Position numbers and translations under genes: made by a program. Shown here one piece after another: positions 1 through 13,042 of a stretch of DNA of 64,000 nucleotides (position 1 is the first letter of the stretch; every line of letters starts with the position of its first letter). The stretch comes from an uncultured Methylophilaceae bacterium (GTDB taxonomy: Bacteria > Pseudomonadota > Gammaproteobacteria > Burkholderiales > Methylophilaceae). The notes under the pieces were generated by a model. The model was not told where the DNA came from and did not search any database. It worked only from the letters and a program-made list of their open reading frames with translations. The stretch lies in the NCBI GenBank assembly GCA_903870165.1, contig CAIQBW010000012.1, forward strand, positions 62,001 to 126,000, in the 5' to 3' direction.

Positions 1-927
1 AATAGGTAACTGAACATAACTGTAAAGTTTTAATTCTTTATTGATTCTGACACTCAATCCAGGGCTGAGATAGACTAATGTACCGCCAGTACTAATAGTA
101 TCTGCATTTACTCCTTTATCATGCTCCACAAATCGAGCATTCATCTGCAACTGCGGTGTAATATCTTCAAAACCCATGTAACGAAGTCCTAGATTGAGAT
201 TAAGACCATTCCCTGGCTTGTATTGATTGTTATAATCCAATGCTTTTTGGACAATGGCTTGTGAGAAGTATCCCCAATCTTTGTTAAGCGCGTCTAAGTA
301 GTAAAGCCCAAGAATAGCATCGGTTGTCCCGGTACCAGGCTGTAACCCTCGATCAATTGGGGCAGGACCAGGATTAGAAGGGTCAGTAGATACTCCCATC
401 AGACTATGATCACCCGTAGGCAATTTCAAACCAAATAAAATTCCAAGATTATGTTGCTCACTAAAACCTTGATATCGGCCTATGACTTTAATGTCACCAA
501 TATTGGAAGTCTTTGAATTATAGGCACCATCACTGGGAGACATTCCATCAGAATTAACCCCAAAAGTACTATGGTTTCGATCTATATATGGAATCTGAAC
601 GTTCACACCCCAATTGGGATTAGTGCTGTAATCAATCGAAGCGGTAACGTAATTATTGCGGGTATATTTTTCAACTTCTTGTTTACCATTTGAATTTACA
701 ATTTGACTTGCTGCCGCACCTAAAATCGTGCCTGTTCCACTTCTTAATTGATTCTGATTCAAATAGTCATATCGCAGATCTATTTTAAATCCTGATGAAC
801 TGCTAAATCCAATATTTTCCCAATCAGAACTCAGTGTGCAACCGCAACTTGCGCATGCAAAAGCACTGAAAGGCGAAACCAATCCAATTGTTAAAGCAAT
901 TAAAAGGGCGAATTCTCTATTATTCAT
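1..927 (-). CDS. Putative exported outer-membrane channel/transporter-like protein, truncated by the left window edge
   Basis: Manual reverse translation from the ATG at 927: MNNREFALLIALTIGLVSPFSAFACASCGCTLSSDWENIGF..., a signal peptide followed by a CASCGC motif and beta-rich sequence; the frame stays open to base 1. Confidence 0.7.
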   Translation of the reverse strand, partial: MNNREFALLIALTIGLVSPFSAFACASCGCTLSSDWENIGFSSSSGFKIDLRYDYLNQNQLRSGTGTILGAAASQIVNSNGKQEVEKYTRNNYVTASIDYSTNPNWGVNVQIPYIDRNHSTFGVNSDGMSPSDGAYNSKTSNIGDIKVIGRYQGFSEQHNLGILFGLKLPTGDHSLMGVSTDPSNPGPAPIDRGLQPGTGTTDAILGLYYLDALNKDWGYFSQAIVQKALDYNNQYKPGNGLNLNLGLRYMGFEDITPQLQMNARFVEHDKGVNADTISTGGTLVYLSPGLSVRINKELKLYSYVQLPI

Positions 928-936
928 TTATCTTCC

Positions 937-1200
937 TTAATATAAAAACATAGCTGAGCGGCAAGCAGAAGAAATTTGACAATCTGGCGTATACCTCACC
1001 AGCTCATTCAAATCACATTGAAAATAATTGCAGAGCTTATCGAGATGATCAGTAACGGTGTTATACCCTTGTTGACGCATCATGCGGTTTAACGTCATGC
1101 GACTAATGCCAGTTGCATTGGAGACTTCAAGTAAGGTAATACGGCGACCCCATTGGGCAGTTTTTGCCGCAATAAGCTCTTTAATTTGTAGATGAATCAT
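937..1200 (-). CDS. Small XRE/Cro-CI-like helix-turn-helix transcriptional regulator
   Basis: ORF track; LLEVSNATGISRMTLNRMMRQQ resembles an HTH and C-terminal LCNYFQCDLNELV is typical of the HTH_26/XRE family; ATG at 1200 preferred over the TTG at 1212. Confidence 0.75.
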   Translation of the reverse strand: MIHLQIKELIAAKTAQWGRRITLLEVSNATGISRMTLNRMMRQQGYNTVTDHLDKLCNYFQCDLNELVRYTPDCQISSACRSAMFLY

Positions 1201-1231
1201 TAGAAACCTCAATCAAAAAATCTAAAAACAC

Positions 1232-1271
1232 GATGCGTTAAGCAATAGGCGCGGTTATGCGCTTACGCATC
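1232..1271 (-). terminator. Hairpin (GATGCGT/AAGC arms with one bulge) followed by a T-rich stretch on the minus strand, downstream of the DUF2946-like gene
   Basis: gatgcgttaagc ... gcgcttacgcatc inverted repeat; the minus strand continues GTGTTTTTAGATTTTTT. Confidence 0.5.
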
Positions 1272-1283
1272 CATAAAAACTAA

Positions 1284-1688
1284 TTAGATTGAGATTGCAG
1301 GTGGGGCGTGCGAGGGAGGGGTTATTTGATAAAAGGCGCCAGGTAAAACTTGAGCATCGGTTTGGATATGCTCGGTTACATTAATTTCAGCTAAAAATAA
1401 TGCAATTGGTGTAGTGGTAATTGCAACAGTGCCAGCATGACTGGCGCAATATGGGCAATGCTCAAAATGCATGGCCGCTTGATTTTGGCTCGAGGATTTT
1501 TTCGTATCTACCGCTAGATCAACGGCAACAAAACGTTTTACACCTTGTGCGCTACAAAGCTCTTGCAACAAAGTTGGCTGATTATTTTTAGCTGGGAATG
1601 CGTGAGAAATACTAGGCGCAAGCGACGCAAATACGACCGCAAAAATGGCAATCCAGCTTGACAATCTCTTTGCATAATGGCTAAACAT
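1284..1688 (-). CDS. DUF2946-like exported protein
   Basis: MFSHYAKRLSSWIAIFAVVFASLAPSISHA signal peptide and an HFEHCPYCASHAG motif typical of DUF2946; ATG at 1688 preferred over the TTG at 1724. Confidence 0.65.
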   Translation of the reverse strand: MFSHYAKRLSSWIAIFAVVFASLAPSISHAFPAKNNQPTLLQELCSAQGVKRFVAVDLAVDTKKSSSQNQAAMHFEHCPYCASHAGTVAITTTPIALFLAEINVTEHIQTDAQVLPGAFYQITPPSHAPPAISI

Positions 1689-1694
1689 AAATTG

Positions 1695-1724
1695 ATTATA
1701 CTCTAAGGGTGATTTAAAGTTCAA
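1695..1724 (-). promoter_or_regulatory. Sigma70-like promoter for the DUF2946-like gene (TTGAAC-N18-TATAAT)
   Basis: Minus strand TTGAAC at 1724-1719, 18-nt spacer, TATAAT at 1700-1695. Confidence 0.5.
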
Positions 1725-1728
1725 TTAC

Positions 1729-2613
1729 CTAAAAGGCTTTCATATAACGTAAAGTTAGACGTTGGTCTTCAAAGTATCCGTTTTCAGTTTTAAGATCACT
1801 GCCATATTGCACTGTAAATTTTCCAATAGGATATTTTGCGCTCACAAACACTTGATAACGGTGAACGTCCTTTTGATTATCTTGGTTAAGCCCATTAATT
1901 GTCGCTTCTGCACCTAATGTGTAATAGTAAGCGGCAGATAGCTCATAAACTGGGCTAATCGCATAACTTAAAACCGCTTGTGCATTATATTGGACACCTT
2001 GCTCAAGCTTACCAATAGCGACCGATTGGGGAAGTCTATATTCGGAGTTATCGCCCGTCCACACTGCATCAAATGCAGCCATGAAATTCATCTTGTCACT
2101 AAGAGATGTTTGGTAAGCCGCTTGTAGGGCCGTTCTATAAACGTTTTCTCCCAAATTAAAGTAGCGATTTTTATCATAACTTCCTGTTGGCAATGTTAAA
2201 TAAGCACCTAACGCGAAATAAGTTTGAGTTTCGCGATTAGCATAAGGCCAAAAGGCCAACAACAAAGTGGTATCGCCAACACCTGAATCTCCACCCGCGA
2301 CGGCAAGTGATTTTTGCGGATGCACAGCCCCTGTAGGCACTTGGGCATAGAAGTAAGCAGGGTGCTCAGCAATTTCAAAGGAGTGACCGACGCGCCACAA
2401 ATAAAGGTCAGATGAAATTTCTAGATTAGTGATGGTTTTATCGCCATGCGCGTAAAAGTCGCCACGCTCAGAATACTGATAAGAAACCTGTACGCTATTA
2501 ATACCAGGCGGTGGTGGCCGAGCATCGTTGGGCTGTAAATCAATTGCATCAGCAATGCTTGATTGAAGAATCCATACAAGACTTGTGCATAATAATAAGT
2601 GGCTGTTCTTCAT
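1729..2613 (-). CDS. Phenol_MetA_deg/COG4313-like outer-membrane channel protein
   Basis: Signal peptide; LQPNDARPPPPGINSVQVSYQYSERGDFYAHG and beta-strand-rich sequence ending in an aromatic residue. Confidence 0.65.
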   Translation of the reverse strand: MKNSHLLLCTSLVWILQSSIADAIDLQPNDARPPPPGINSVQVSYQYSERGDFYAHGDKTITNLEISSDLYLWRVGHSFEIAEHPAYFYAQVPTGAVHPQKSLAVAGGDSGVGDTTLLLAFWPYANRETQTYFALGAYLTLPTGSYDKNRYFNLGENVYRTALQAAYQTSLSDKMNFMAAFDAVWTGDNSEYRLPQSVAIGKLEQGVQYNAQAVLSYAISPVYELSAAYYYTLGAEATINGLNQDNQKDVHRYQVFVSAKYPIGKFTVQYGSDLKTENGYFEDQRLTLRYMKAF

Positions 2614-2614
2614 A

Positions 2615-3079
2615 CTATGATTGAGGTTTCTTAAAGCTATCTAGCAAGAGCAACCCCACACCGCCAGTAATGGCTGAATCCGCCACATTAAAGGCAGGCC
2701 AATAATAATCATAGCCGTGATAATGGAACAATAAGAAGTCGACCACATAGCCCAAAGTGAGCCTATCGTAGAGATTACCTAATGCCCCACCGAGCACCAA
2801 GGCGAGCGCAAAACAAAATAGCTTTTGCTCAGCATTCTTATGAAGCAGATACATTATTACAACCGAAGCTAAAATAGCAATGCTCGTAAAAAATAAATGC
2901 TGCCAACCGCCTTGGCTAGCTAAAAAGCTAAACGCCGCACCTTCATTATGAAACCGCACCAAGTCAAAAAATGAGGTGACTTCTAAATGCTCGCCATACT
3001 GAAAAGCCTGCTGAATAAGATGCTTGGTATAAACATCTATCGCAATTACGACGGCACTGAGACTTAGCCATTTACGCAT
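2615..3079 (-). CDS. lspA: Lipoprotein signal peptidase (signal peptidase II)
   Basis: [22 protein letters not shown] and FNVADSAI motifs; adjacent to ileS; ATG start at 3079. Confidence 0.95.
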   Translation of the reverse strand: MRKWLSLSAVVIAIDVYTKHLIQQAFQYGEHLEVTSFFDLVRFHNEGAAFSFLASQGGWQHLFFTSIAILASVVIMYLLHKNAEQKLFCFALALVLGGALGNLYDRLTLGYVVDFLLFHYHGYDYYWPAFNVADSAITGGVGLLLLDSFKKPQS

Positions 3080-5891
3080 GGGTACGTTTTTCACCTTCGC
3101 CAAACAAATTACTCACACAACGACCACAAATCGTTGGATGCTCAGCGTTTGCACCTACGTCTTCTCGATAATGCCAGCAACGGTCGCACTTGGCATGCTT
3201 GCTTGCCGCAACTTTGAACGTCAAACCAGAACCAGACTGTTTTTCCACTTTGGCTTGTGAAGTAATAAACACAAAGCGAAGCGCATCTTCGATGCGAGCA
3301 AGTGAATCGTATGCCGGCCCATCTAAAGCAATAGTAATTTCCGCTTGCAATGATGATCCTACTTCACCTGCGCCACGTTTTTCTTCAATTGCCTTATTCG
3401 CTAAAGCTCGAACTTCAATAATATTTTTCCAGTCGGCGATTTGAGCATCGCTCAAACCATGCGCTGGCAACTCATACCAAAGCTCTTCAAACACGGTTGC
3501 ATCTAGATCCAAGCCTAATGTTTGCCAAATCTCGTTGGAAGTAAAACTTAAAATAGGCGCCATTAAACGCATCATGGTTTGAGTGATGTTGTACAAAGCG
3601 CTTTGTGCAGCCCGACGCGCGCGTGAGTTTTCACCAGTGGTATAGAGACGATCTTTAAGAATATCCAGATAGAAACTACCTAAATCTTCTGAACAAAAGC
3701 CCACAAATTTTTGCACCGCCAAATGGAATTCATAACGGTCAAAATCAGCCAAAACTTCTGTTTGTAATTTCTCAGTGAGCACTAGCCCATAACGGTCAAT
3801 TTCAAGCCATTGGTCAACAGGCAACAAATCTTTACTTGCGTCAAAGTCAGCCAAATTCGCCATTAAGAAACGTAAAGTATTTCGAATTCGGCGGTAACTT
3901 TCTGCTACACGCTTGAGAATTTCATCAGAAATTGTCAGTTCACCTGAGTAATCAGTCGATGCTACCCACAAACGTAAGATATCGGCGCCGTAAGTATCCA
4001 TCACCTTTTGCGGCGCAACCACGTTGCCTTTAGATTTACTCATTTTGTGGCCTGCACCATCCACCACAAAACCATGCGTAAGCAAAGCCTCGTAAGGGGC
4101 GCGACCATCAATCGCACAACCTGTTAATAGCGAACTCTGGAACCAACCTCGATGCTGGTCTGAACCTTCAAGATACAAATCTGCAGGATGTTGTAATTCA
4201 GGGCGCCGCTTAAGCACCGCTGCATGGGTTGAGCCAGAATCAAACCAAACATCTAAAGTATCAGTCACTTTTTTGTATTGATCTGCATTTTCTGGTGCAT
4301 GTTTCGCCAAGAAAGCGGCACCATCTAGACTAAACCAAGCTTCAACGCCTGTTTGCTCCGTCAGCAAAGCGGCTTGCTCTAATAAGTCGGCTGTTTTTGG
4401 ATGTGGTTCACCTGTTTCTTTATGCACAAATAGTGGCATCGGCACGCCCCAATTACGTTGGCGTGAAACACACCAATCTGGACGGTTTTTAATCATCGCC
4501 TCTAAACGGGCACGACCCCAGCTTGGGAAAAACTCAGTTTCATCGACAGCTTTATTGGCATGCTCACGCAAGCTTTTACCTGACGCGTCCGTTTCATTCA
4601 TGCCAATAAACCATTGGTGAGTCGCCAACTGCATGAGTGGTGTTTTATGGCGCCAACAATGCGGAAAGCTATGATTTAAACGTGCACTAGCAATTAAAGC
4701 ACCGTTTTCTTGCATCAAACCTAAAATAACTTTATTCGCATCTTGGCGGCTTAAGCCCCTAATTGATTCAAGCTCAACCAAATGACTAGAGAAGAATTTA
4801 CCATCCTCACCAATCAAGACGCGTGGTTTTTCTTGCGGGAAATTAGCACGCATCACTAACCAGTCATCGTTACCATGTGCGGCCGCAGTATGTACCAAGC
4901 CTGTCCCCGCATCAGTTGTGACATGCTCACCACAAATCACAGGAACAAAACGATTATCAAATGGATGTTTTAGCTGAAGGCCATTTAAGTCAGAGCCTTT
5001 GCACGAAGCCAAAGTTTTAGCATTATCCTCACCGTAGCGGCTTAATGTTGCTTGCGCCAAATCATGCCCAAGGATTAACAAACCTTTGCTAGTTTGGATC
5101 AAGTCATAATCTAACTCCGGGTGCACACTCACCGCTTGATTGGCGGGCAGCGTCCAAGGCGTAGTAGTCCAGATGACAGCAAAAATATCACCCGAAATAT
5201 CCGTACCAAATGCTTTAGCTAATGCCGCGTCATCCACCACCTTAAAGCCCACATCAATGGCTGGCGAGTTAACATCTTCATATTCAACTTCCGCTTCTGC
5301 CAATGCAGAGCCACAGTCCACACACCAATGCACAGGCTTGCTGCCTTGGTATAAATAGCCGTTTTTATAGATATCACCCAAAGCGCGCATGATGTCGGCT
5401 TCGGTTTTAAAATCCATGGTGAGATAAGGATTATCCCAATCAGCCGACACACCTAAACGAATAAAGTCCTTTTTTTGTTTTTCTACTTGTTCAGCGGCGT
5501 ATGCACGGCAAAGCTCACGAAATTTAGCTGGGGCAATGTCTTTACCATGGTTTTTTTCAACCACCAATTCAATCGGCAAGCCATGACAATCCCAGCCTGG
5601 AACGTAAGGCGCATCAAAGCCACTCATGGTTTTAGATTTAACGATGATGTCTTTTAGAATTTTATTCACTGCATGACCGATATGAATGTCGCCATTTGCG
5701 TATGGCGGGCCATCATGAAGAATAAATTTAGGCTTACAAGCACGGGCTTTGCGAATGCGCTCATAAAGCTTTTTGTCTTGCCACTCTTTAAGCCACGCAG
5801 GTTCTCGCTTAGCCAAATCGCCACGCATAGGGAAACTGGTCTCAGGCAGATTGAGCTTATATTTAGAATCTTGTTTTGAATCTTCAGTCAT
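3072..5891 (-). CDS. ileS: Isoleucyl-tRNA synthetase
   Basis: [29 protein letters not shown] and a C-terminal [12 protein letters not shown] zinc motif; 939 aa. Confidence 0.98.
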   Translation of the reverse strand: MTEDSKQDSKYKLNLPETSFPMRGDLAKREPAWLKEWQDKKLYERIRKARACKPKFILHDGPPYANGDIHIGHAVNKILKDIIVKSKTMSGFDAPYVPGWDCHGLPIELVVEKNHGKDIAPAKFRELCRAYAAEQVEKQKKDFIRLGVSADWDNPYLTMDFKTEADIMRALGDIYKNGYLYQGSKPVHWCVDCGSALAEAEVEYEDVNSPAIDVGFKVVDDAALAKAFGTDISGDIFAVIWTTTPWTLPANQAVSVHPELDYDLIQTSKGLLILGHDLAQATLSRYGEDNAKTLASCKGSDLNGLQLKHPFDNRFVPVICGEHVTTDAGTGLVHTAAAHGNDDWLVMRANFPQEKPRVLIGEDGKFFSSHLVELESIRGLSRQDANKVILGLMQENGALIASARLNHSFPHCWRHKTPLMQLATHQWFIGMNETDASGKSLREHANKAVDETEFFPSWGRARLEAMIKNRPDWCVSRQRNWGVPMPLFVHKETGEPHPKTADLLEQAALLTEQTGVEAWFSLDGAAFLAKHAPENADQYKKVTDTLDVWFDSGSTHAAVLKRRPELQHPADLYLEGSDQHRGWFQSSLLTGCAIDGRAPYEALLTHGFVVDGAGHKMSKSKGNVVAPQKVMDTYGADILRLWVASTDYSGELTISDEILKRVAESYRRIRNTLRFLMANLADFDASKDLLPVDQWLEIDRYGLVLTEKLQTEVLADFDRYEFHLAVQKFVGFCSEDLGSFYLDILKDRLYTTGENSRARRAAQSALYNITQTMMRLMAPILSFTSNEIWQTLGLDLDATVFEELWYELPAHGLSDAQIADWKNIIEVRALANKAIEEKRGAGEVGSSLQAEITIALDGPAYDSLARIEDALRFVFITSQAKVEKQSGSGLTFKVAASKHAKCDRCWHYREDVGANAEHPTICGRCVSNLFGEGEKRTHA

Positions 5892-5928
5892 TACAAACTT
5901 TCGTTTTTTGTTTTTAATTATCTAAATT

Positions 5929-6849
5929 TTATTTGAAAAAATGTTGCGCCACTTGGGCATCTTTTGCGATTTGGGCTTTTAGCGCATCCAATCCGTCAAA
6001 TTTCATTTCATCTCGAATTTTATGGAAAAACTCCACATGTACATGCTGGTCGTATAAATCACCATCAAAATCAAATAAGTGCACTTCTAACAATAATTTA
6101 GGCACACCTGCAATGGTCGGCCTCACACCTAGATTGGCAACACCATTCAAGCCGTCTAATTTTACTGCATACACGCCCGTTAAGGCAGGTCGTTCATGGC
6201 GCATATGCACATTTGCAGTCGGAAACCCTAGTTTTCGACCTAATTGCGCTCCGTGAATCACTTTGCCACTAATGCTGTAAGGGCGGCCCAAGAGATTTTT
6301 AGCCACATTCAATTGCCCAGTCTCAAGGGCATTCCGCACGCGGGTGCTAGAAACGCGTTCGCTATCACCAAACGAGTTTATATCAACATCGCTCAAATTC
6401 ACTTGCGGTAAGCTGATTAGATTTAATCCTGCATTGGCAATATCGACCACACCGCCTCTGCGACCTGCACCAAATCTAAAGTCTTCACCCACTAGAATGG
6501 TTTTAGCATTGAGCGAGTGAATCAAAACATCTTGAATAAACTCGTCACTACTAAAGCTGGCAAAGCGCTGATTAAATCGACATAGATAAACAACATCAAC
6601 GCCGGCATCTGTAAATCGTTCTAACTTTTCTCTTAGTGATGCCAGCCTTGCTGGCGCCTTTTCTGGCGTAAAAAACTCGCGTGGATGAGGCTCGAATGTC
6701 ATTACTGCAGTTTGTAATGACTGCTCATTTGCCACTGTCTTAAGTTTTTTCAATAATGCTTGATGCCCTAAATGCACTCCATCAAAATTACCAATCGCCA
6801 ATGCGCATGGCTGACTCTTATTACCTGGAAAGTGCCTAAGGATTAGCAT
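5929..6849 (-). CDS. ribF: Bifunctional riboflavin kinase/FAD synthetase
   Basis: GNFDGVHLGHQALL, SSTRVRNALETG, GRKLGFPTANV. Confidence 0.96.
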   Translation of the reverse strand: MLILRHFPGNKSQPCALAIGNFDGVHLGHQALLKKLKTVANEQSLQTAVMTFEPHPREFFTPEKAPARLASLREKLERFTDAGVDVVYLCRFNQRFASFSSDEFIQDVLIHSLNAKTILVGEDFRFGAGRRGGVVDIANAGLNLISLPQVNLSDVDINSFGDSERVSSTRVRNALETGQLNVAKNLLGRPYSISGKVIHGAQLGRKLGFPTANVHMRHERPALTGVYAVKLDGLNGVANLGVRPTIAGVPKLLLEVHLFDFDGDLYDQHVHVEFFHKIRDEMKFDGLDALKAQIAKDAQVAQHFFK

Positions 6850-6854
6850 CAGGA

Positions 6855-8393
6855 CTAAATCACTGTACGTTTCATAAAATCTTTAATGCGTATGCCTAAA
6901 GCCCATAGCACAAAGAAATATGTGGCAGAGCCAAGCAAAAGCAAGACCAATAAATGTACTAGCTTCGGCACCAATTTATATGCCATCCAAGTGGCGTCAG
7001 GTCCTGCAGCGAAATGTAAAACAAGTGCCATCGAGCCAACCGCGAAGCCAAGTTTTGCCATAAAGGCATACCAACCAGCCTGTGGCTTAAAGACGCCCGC
7101 TTTACGCAAATAAAAGTAGAGCAACCCCGCATTCATACAAGCGCCCAAACCAATTGCCAATGCTAAACCAGCATGTTTAAACGGGCCAATAAAAGCTAGA
7201 TTCATGAGCTGTGTTGAGGCCAAGGTAAACAAGGCAATTTTGACTGGCGTTTTAATGTTCTGGCGTGAATAGAAAGCAGGCGCAAGTACTTTTACCAAAA
7301 TCAGCCCTAGCAAGCCAAGGCTATATGCCATCAATGCTTGGCGGGTCATTTCCACATCAAGCGCACTAAATGCACCATAATGGAACAAACCCGTCACAAG
7401 TGGCACTGAAAGCACGGCTAAAGCCACCGCTGCTGGTAATGCAAGAATGAATGTAAGACGTAACCCCCAATCTAATAGTTGAGAATATTCATCATCAGCT
7501 TTATCCGCATAACTTTTAGCTAAGCTAGGCAACAAAATGGTACCAAGCGCCACACCTAACACCCCTGTTGGAAATTCCATTAAACGGTCAGCATAGTAAA
7601 GCCAAGAAACGCTACCTGTTGCCAAGAAAGAAGCAAAAATTGTGTTAATAAGAAGTGAAATTTGCGCGATAGAAACGCCAAAGATCGCAGGCCCCATGAG
7701 CTTTAGGATGCGCCAAACGCCCTCATCTTTAAGGTTGATCTCAAATCTTGGCACCAAGCCAAGCTTTCTAAGATAAGGAATTTGATAAACCAACTGAGCC
7801 ACACCACCTGCAAACACGGCCCAACCAAGCACCAAAACTGAATGCTCAAAATACGGGGCAACAAACAATACTGAAGCAATAAACGAAAGATTGAGCCAAA
7901 CAGGCGTCATCGCTGGGACACTAAAGTTACCATAAGTATTCAATACGCCTCCAGCAAGGGAGACTAACGATATAAAGAAAATATAAGGGAAAGTAATACG
8001 AAGCAAATCGACCGTTAGATCAAACTTGGCCTTATCTGCGGCAAAGCCAGGCGCACTGACTTGCACCACCCAAGGCGCAGCGAGCATACCAAGAATAGTA
8101 ATGACTACTAGAAACAACCCAAGTAAAGTAGCGACATGATTAATCAGTGCTTTGGTTTCATCAATACTGCGCTGTTTTTTGTACTCAGCCAAAATCGGAA
8201 CAAAGGCTTGAGAGAATGCACCTTCGGCTGATATTCGGCGCAATAGATTGGGGATTTTAAAGGCAACAAAGAAAGCATCAGTCTCAACACCCGCACCGAA
8301 CACGCGCGCAATCAATGTGTCGCGAACAAAACCCAAAATGCGGGAGAGAAATGTCATGCTCCCAACGGTGGCAAGAGCTTTAAGCAGATTCAT
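6855..8393 (-). CDS. murJ: Lipid II flippase MurJ (MviN)
   Basis: [35 protein letters not shown]; start set at 8393. Confidence 0.96.
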   Translation of the reverse strand: MNLLKALATVGSMTFLSRILGFVRDTLIARVFGAGVETDAFFVAFKIPNLLRRISAEGAFSQAFVPILAEYKKQRSIDETKALINHVATLLGLFLVVITILGMLAAPWVVQVSAPGFAADKAKFDLTVDLLRITFPYIFFISLVSLAGGVLNTYGNFSVPAMTPVWLNLSFIASVLFVAPYFEHSVLVLGWAVFAGGVAQLVYQIPYLRKLGLVPRFEINLKDEGVWRILKLMGPAIFGVSIAQISLLINTIFASFLATGSVSWLYYADRLMEFPTGVLGVALGTILLPSLAKSYADKADDEYSQLLDWGLRLTFILALPAAVALAVLSVPLVTGLFHYGAFSALDVEMTRQALMAYSLGLLGLILVKVLAPAFYSRQNIKTPVKIALFTLASTQLMNLAFIGPFKHAGLALAIGLGACMNAGLLYFYLRKAGVFKPQAGWYAFMAKLGFAVGSMALVLHFAAGPDATWMAYKLVPKLVHLLVLLLLGSATYFFVLWALGIRIKDFMKRTVI

Positions 8394-8603
8394 GCGTTTG
8401 TATGTTGTCGTGTAAAATACTGTTGAAATTAATGGCGATTTTAGCATGAGCATGCCAAAAACCCCGAGCTCAATTACTCAGAAGCACATCCCCCACTGTG
8501 ATGTTATTGCAAATAAGCTGAATTAAACGCTGACAATATATTGCAAAAGATTCAATAAAACGTTAAGATACTCGGCTTCGTATTTTGTTAATTAGGAAAA
8601 TTC

Positions 8604-8867
8604 ATGGCTAATACCGCGCAGGCAAGAAAACGTGCTCGTCAGGCAGTTAAGCAACGCGCCCATAACGCCAGCTTGCGTTCTACTTTGCGCACCGCGATCA
8701 AAAAGATCATCAAAGCGGTAGAAGCTGGTGACAAAGGTGCTGCTCAAGCTGCATACTCTGAAAATGTGAGCGTTATTGATCGCATTGCAGACAAGAACAT
8801 TATTCACAAGAATAAAGCTGCTCGTCATAAGAGCCGTTTGAACGCTTCAATTAAGGCAATGGCTTAA
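8604..8867 (+). CDS. rpsT: 30S ribosomal protein S20
   Basis: [34 protein letters not shown], 87 aa. Confidence 0.98.
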   Translation: MANTAQARKRARQAVKQRAHNASLRSTLRTAIKKIIKAVEAGDKGAAQAAYSENVSVIDRIADKNIIHKNKAARHKSRLNASIKAMA

Positions 8868-8895
8868 TCGGTCTAGTTTTAATAAGCTCCAAACG

Positions 8896-8925
8896 AAAAA
8901 GCCGAACATTTAATTCGGCTTTTTT
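8896..8925. terminator. Bidirectional rho-independent terminator between rpsT and purK
   Basis: AAAAAGCCGAA-loop-TTCGGCTTTTTT inverted repeat between convergent genes. Confidence 0.9.
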
Positions 8926-8951
8926 ATTGTGTATTACTTCAAAGTCACACG

Positions 8952-10091
8952 CTAGCCAATGCCAAGTTCTTCACGCGCTTTAATTGCATTCACAATCACG
9001 GTCTCTTGCTCTGCGCCAATCACGGTATAGTGACCCATCTTTCGGCCTGGGCGCGGCTCGTGCTTGCCATACAAATGCAGCTTTAATTCTGGGCGCGCAA
9101 AAACCTTATCCCAAGCTGGTTCAGCGCCGTTTTTCCAAATGTCGCCTAGAATATTCACCATGACCGCTTGGCTATGCAAGCGACTATCACCCAAAGGTAA
9201 GCCAACCAGAGCACGCAGTTGCTGCTCAAACTGATTGGTGACATTCGCATCAATGGTGTAATGCCCTGAGTTATGGGGACGTGGCGCCATTTCGTTAGCA
9301 AGTAACTGGCCATTGCTCACAAAAAACTCAACTGCTAGCACACCAACATACTCTAACTTCTCAGAAATCTTAATCGCCAATTGACGAGCCTGGTCTTGAA
9401 TACCTTTAGGCGCACGTGCTGGCACAATACTGACATCCAAAATGCCATTTAAGTGACTATTCTCCGCCAATGGATAAGGCGCAACATTGCCCTGTACATC
9501 ACGAGCTAAAACTACTGAAACCTCATAATTTAAACTCAACATTTTTTCTAATACGCATTGCTCGCCTTTGAAAGCTTCAAAAGCCGCTTCGGCTTCCGCT
9601 TGGTTGGCAACACGCGCTTGACCTTTGCCGTCATAGCCAAAACGTGCCACTTTCAAAATGGCTGGATAAATTGCATTAGCATCTGCTGGCAAATCTGATG
9701 CCGCATTTACCACGACAAACGGAGCAACTGGAATGCCTGCGTCACGAATAAATTGTTTTTCTAATACACGATGTTGCGCAATAGAAACAGCTTTAGCAGA
9801 AGGTCGAACAGTGCGTGTTTGAGCCAAATTCTCCAAGGTGCTTGCAGGAACATTTTCGAATTCAGTAGTAATCGCTTGGCAAGTTTCCGCCATTGTTTTT
9901 AATGCGGCAGGGTCATCATATGCAGCACATAAATGCACATCAGCAATCTTGCCTGCAGGGCTACTTTTATCTGGATCTAACACAGTGACACGATAGCCCA
10001 TTTCGTGGGCTGCAATCACAAAAAAACGACCAAGCTGGCCGCCGCCCAACATGCCTAGCATTGCTGGAGGAAGGATGATATGAGAACTCAA
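8952..10091 (-). CDS. purK: N5-carboxyaminoimidazole ribonucleotide synthase
   Basis: [39 protein letters not shown]; next to purE. Confidence 0.97.
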   Translation of the reverse strand: MSSHIILPPAMLGMLGGGQLGRFFVIAAHEMGYRVTVLDPDKSSPAGKIADVHLCAAYDDPAALKTMAETCQAITTEFENVPASTLENLAQTRTVRPSAKAVSIAQHRVLEKQFIRDAGIPVAPFVVVNAASDLPADANAIYPAILKVARFGYDGKGQARVANQAEAEAAFEAFKGEQCVLEKMLSLNYEVSVVLARDVQGNVAPYPLAENSHLNGILDVSIVPARAPKGIQDQARQLAIKISEKLEYVGVLAVEFFVSNGQLLANEMAPRPHNSGHYTIDANVTNQFEQQLRALVGLPLGDSRLHSQAVMVNILGDIWKNGAEPAWDKVFARPELKLHLYGKHEPRPGRKMGHYTVIGAEQETVIVNAIKAREELGIG

Positions 10092-10588
10092 GGCTGCTCC
10101 GTCAATGTCATATTCAATACTTTAGCGGTTTGTGCCGCACGAAAATCTTTTAGCTTTTCAGCCAAACCCGCATCGCCATTCGCCAAAATAGACACGGCGA
10201 ACAAGCCAGCATTTGTTGCACCTGCTTCACCAATGGCAAAAGTAGCCACTGGGATGCCTTTTGGCATTTGAACAATAGAGAGTAAAGAGTCGTTACCTTG
10301 TAAGTGTTTACTTGCAACAGGAACGCCTAATACAGGCAATGTCGTCTTAGCAGCAACCATTCCTGGCAAATGCGCAGCGCCGCCCGCGCCAGCGATAATC
10401 ACTTGAATGCCTTTAGCATCGGCAGTCTCGGCAAATTGAAACATCAAGTCAGGTGTGCGATGTGCAGAAACCACTTGTGCTTCATACGGCACACCGAAAT
10501 CTGCCAACATTTGCGCGGCCAATTTCATGGTCGGCCAATCGCTGTCAGACCCCATAATGATGGCTACTTTTGGTGGTGTTTTAGTCAT
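10088..10588 (-). CDS. purE: N5-carboxyaminoimidazole ribonucleotide mutase
   Basis: [46 protein letters not shown]. Confidence 0.98.
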   Translation of the reverse strand: MTKTPPKVAIIMGSDSDWPTMKLAAQMLADFGVPYEAQVVSAHRTPDLMFQFAETADAKGIQVIIAGAGGAAHLPGMVAAKTTLPVLGVPVASKHLQGNDSLLSIVQMPKGIPVATFAIGEAGATNAGLFAVSILANGDAGLAEKLKDFRAAQTAKVLNMTLTEQP

Positions 10589-10628
10589 GGTTACCCCAGT
10601 ACTTAAATGTAAATCTTGCCAATAAATA

Positions 10629-11765
10629 TTACAAAAGAATTAGGTTATCTCGGTGTATCAATTCAGCTTCATCCACATAACCCAAAATGGATGCAATCTC
10701 AGTGCTTGGATGACGCAAAATTCGCGCTGTTTCAGCCGATGAATAATTCACTAATCCGCGCGCGATTTCCCTGCCTTGTTGGTCTAAACAAGCCACAACA
10801 TCGCCACGCTCAAAACTACCTTCAACAGCTAAAACCCCAACTGGCAAAAGACTTTTACCGTCAGTCCGCAACACTTTGACCGCGCCAGCATCGAGTTTTA
10901 ATTGACCAGAAACCCGCAAATGGTCTGCCATCCACTGTTTCTTAGCAAGAATTTTCCCATGCTCAGTGTGTAGATGTGTACCAATCACTTCACCAGAGGC
11001 TAGTTTGATGAGCACTTCTTTTTCACGACCAGAAGCGATAATTGTATGTGCGCCACTTCGCGCAGCACGCTTAGCTGCCAAAATTTTAGTCAGCATGCCG
11101 CCAGTGCCAACGCTACTACCAGCCCCGCCAGCCATTTGCTCAAGCGCTTCATCGCCTGCTATCGCATGCTGAATAAACTGAGCATCGGGATTTTTACGTG
11201 GATCAGCTGAATACAGGCCAGCTTGGTCAGTCAAAATCACCAAAGCATCCGCTTCAATGAGATTAGCCACCAAAGAAGCTAAGGTATCGTTATCACCAAA
11301 GCGGATCTCATCGGTGACAACAGTATCATTCTCGTTAATGATAGGAATGACGCCCAAATCGAGCAAGGTTCGTAATGTACTGCGCGCATTGAGGTAGCGC
11401 TTACGGTCAGCCAAATCATCATGTGTCAGTAAGACTTGTGCTGTATGCAATGCGTGCTCTGCAAAGCATGATTCATACATTTGAACCAATCCCATTTGAC
11501 CAACGGCCGCCGCTGCTTGCAATTCATTCACCGCCGTTGGACGTTTCTTCCAGCCCAAGCGCTGCATGCCTTCAGCCACTGCGCCACTAGAAACCAACAC
11601 CACTTGTCTTGCTTGAGTTTCGCTATTAGATGGACGTACCAATTGGGCGATTTGAGCCGCCCAAGCAGCAATAGCTGTTTGGTCTAAACCCTCGCCGTTG
11701 TTTGTGACTAGGCTTGAACCAACCTTAATCACAATACATTTTGTGTCAGCTAATAATGATTTCAT
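10629..11765 (-). CDS. proB: Glutamate 5-kinase (with C-terminal PUA domain)
   Basis: [46 protein letters not shown]; start set at the ATG at 11765. Confidence 0.96.
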   Translation of the reverse strand: MKSLLADTKCIVIKVGSSLVTNNGEGLDQTAIAAWAAQIAQLVRPSNSETQARQVVLVSSGAVAEGMQRLGWKKRPTAVNELQAAAAVGQMGLVQMYESCFAEHALHTAQVLLTHDDLADRKRYLNARSTLRTLLDLGVIPIINENDTVVTDEIRFGDNDTLASLVANLIEADALVILTDQAGLYSADPRKNPDAQFIQHAIAGDEALEQMAGGAGSSVGTGGMLTKILAAKRAARSGAHTIIASGREKEVLIKLASGEVIGTHLHTEHGKILAKKQWMADHLRVSGQLKLDAGAVKVLRTDGKSLLPVGVLAVEGSFERGDVVACLDQQGREIARGLVNYSSAETARILRHPSTEIASILGYVDEAELIHRDNLILL

Positions 11766-11777
11766 ATTACTCAAACT

Positions 11778-12890
<1,113 letters not shown>

Positions 12891-12995
12891 TCACCGCACA
12901 ATTGATATATCAGTTCGGACTCAGCATTGGAATTCAAGCTAAAAATCCATTTAGAGCTAACCATATGATACCGCCAAGTTAGCCCCATATAAAAC

Positions 12996-13026
12996 AAAAA
13001 AGCCCTACCAAGCGATAGGGCTTTTT
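12996..13026 (-). terminator. Rho-independent terminator after rplU-rpmA
   Basis: AAAAAGCCCTA-loop-TAGGGCTTTTT. Confidence 0.88.
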
Positions 13027-13042
13027 ATAGTGCTTGGTAGCA

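Noticed and set aside
8592-8828. 78-aa minus-strand ORF
   Set aside because: Antisense to rpsT
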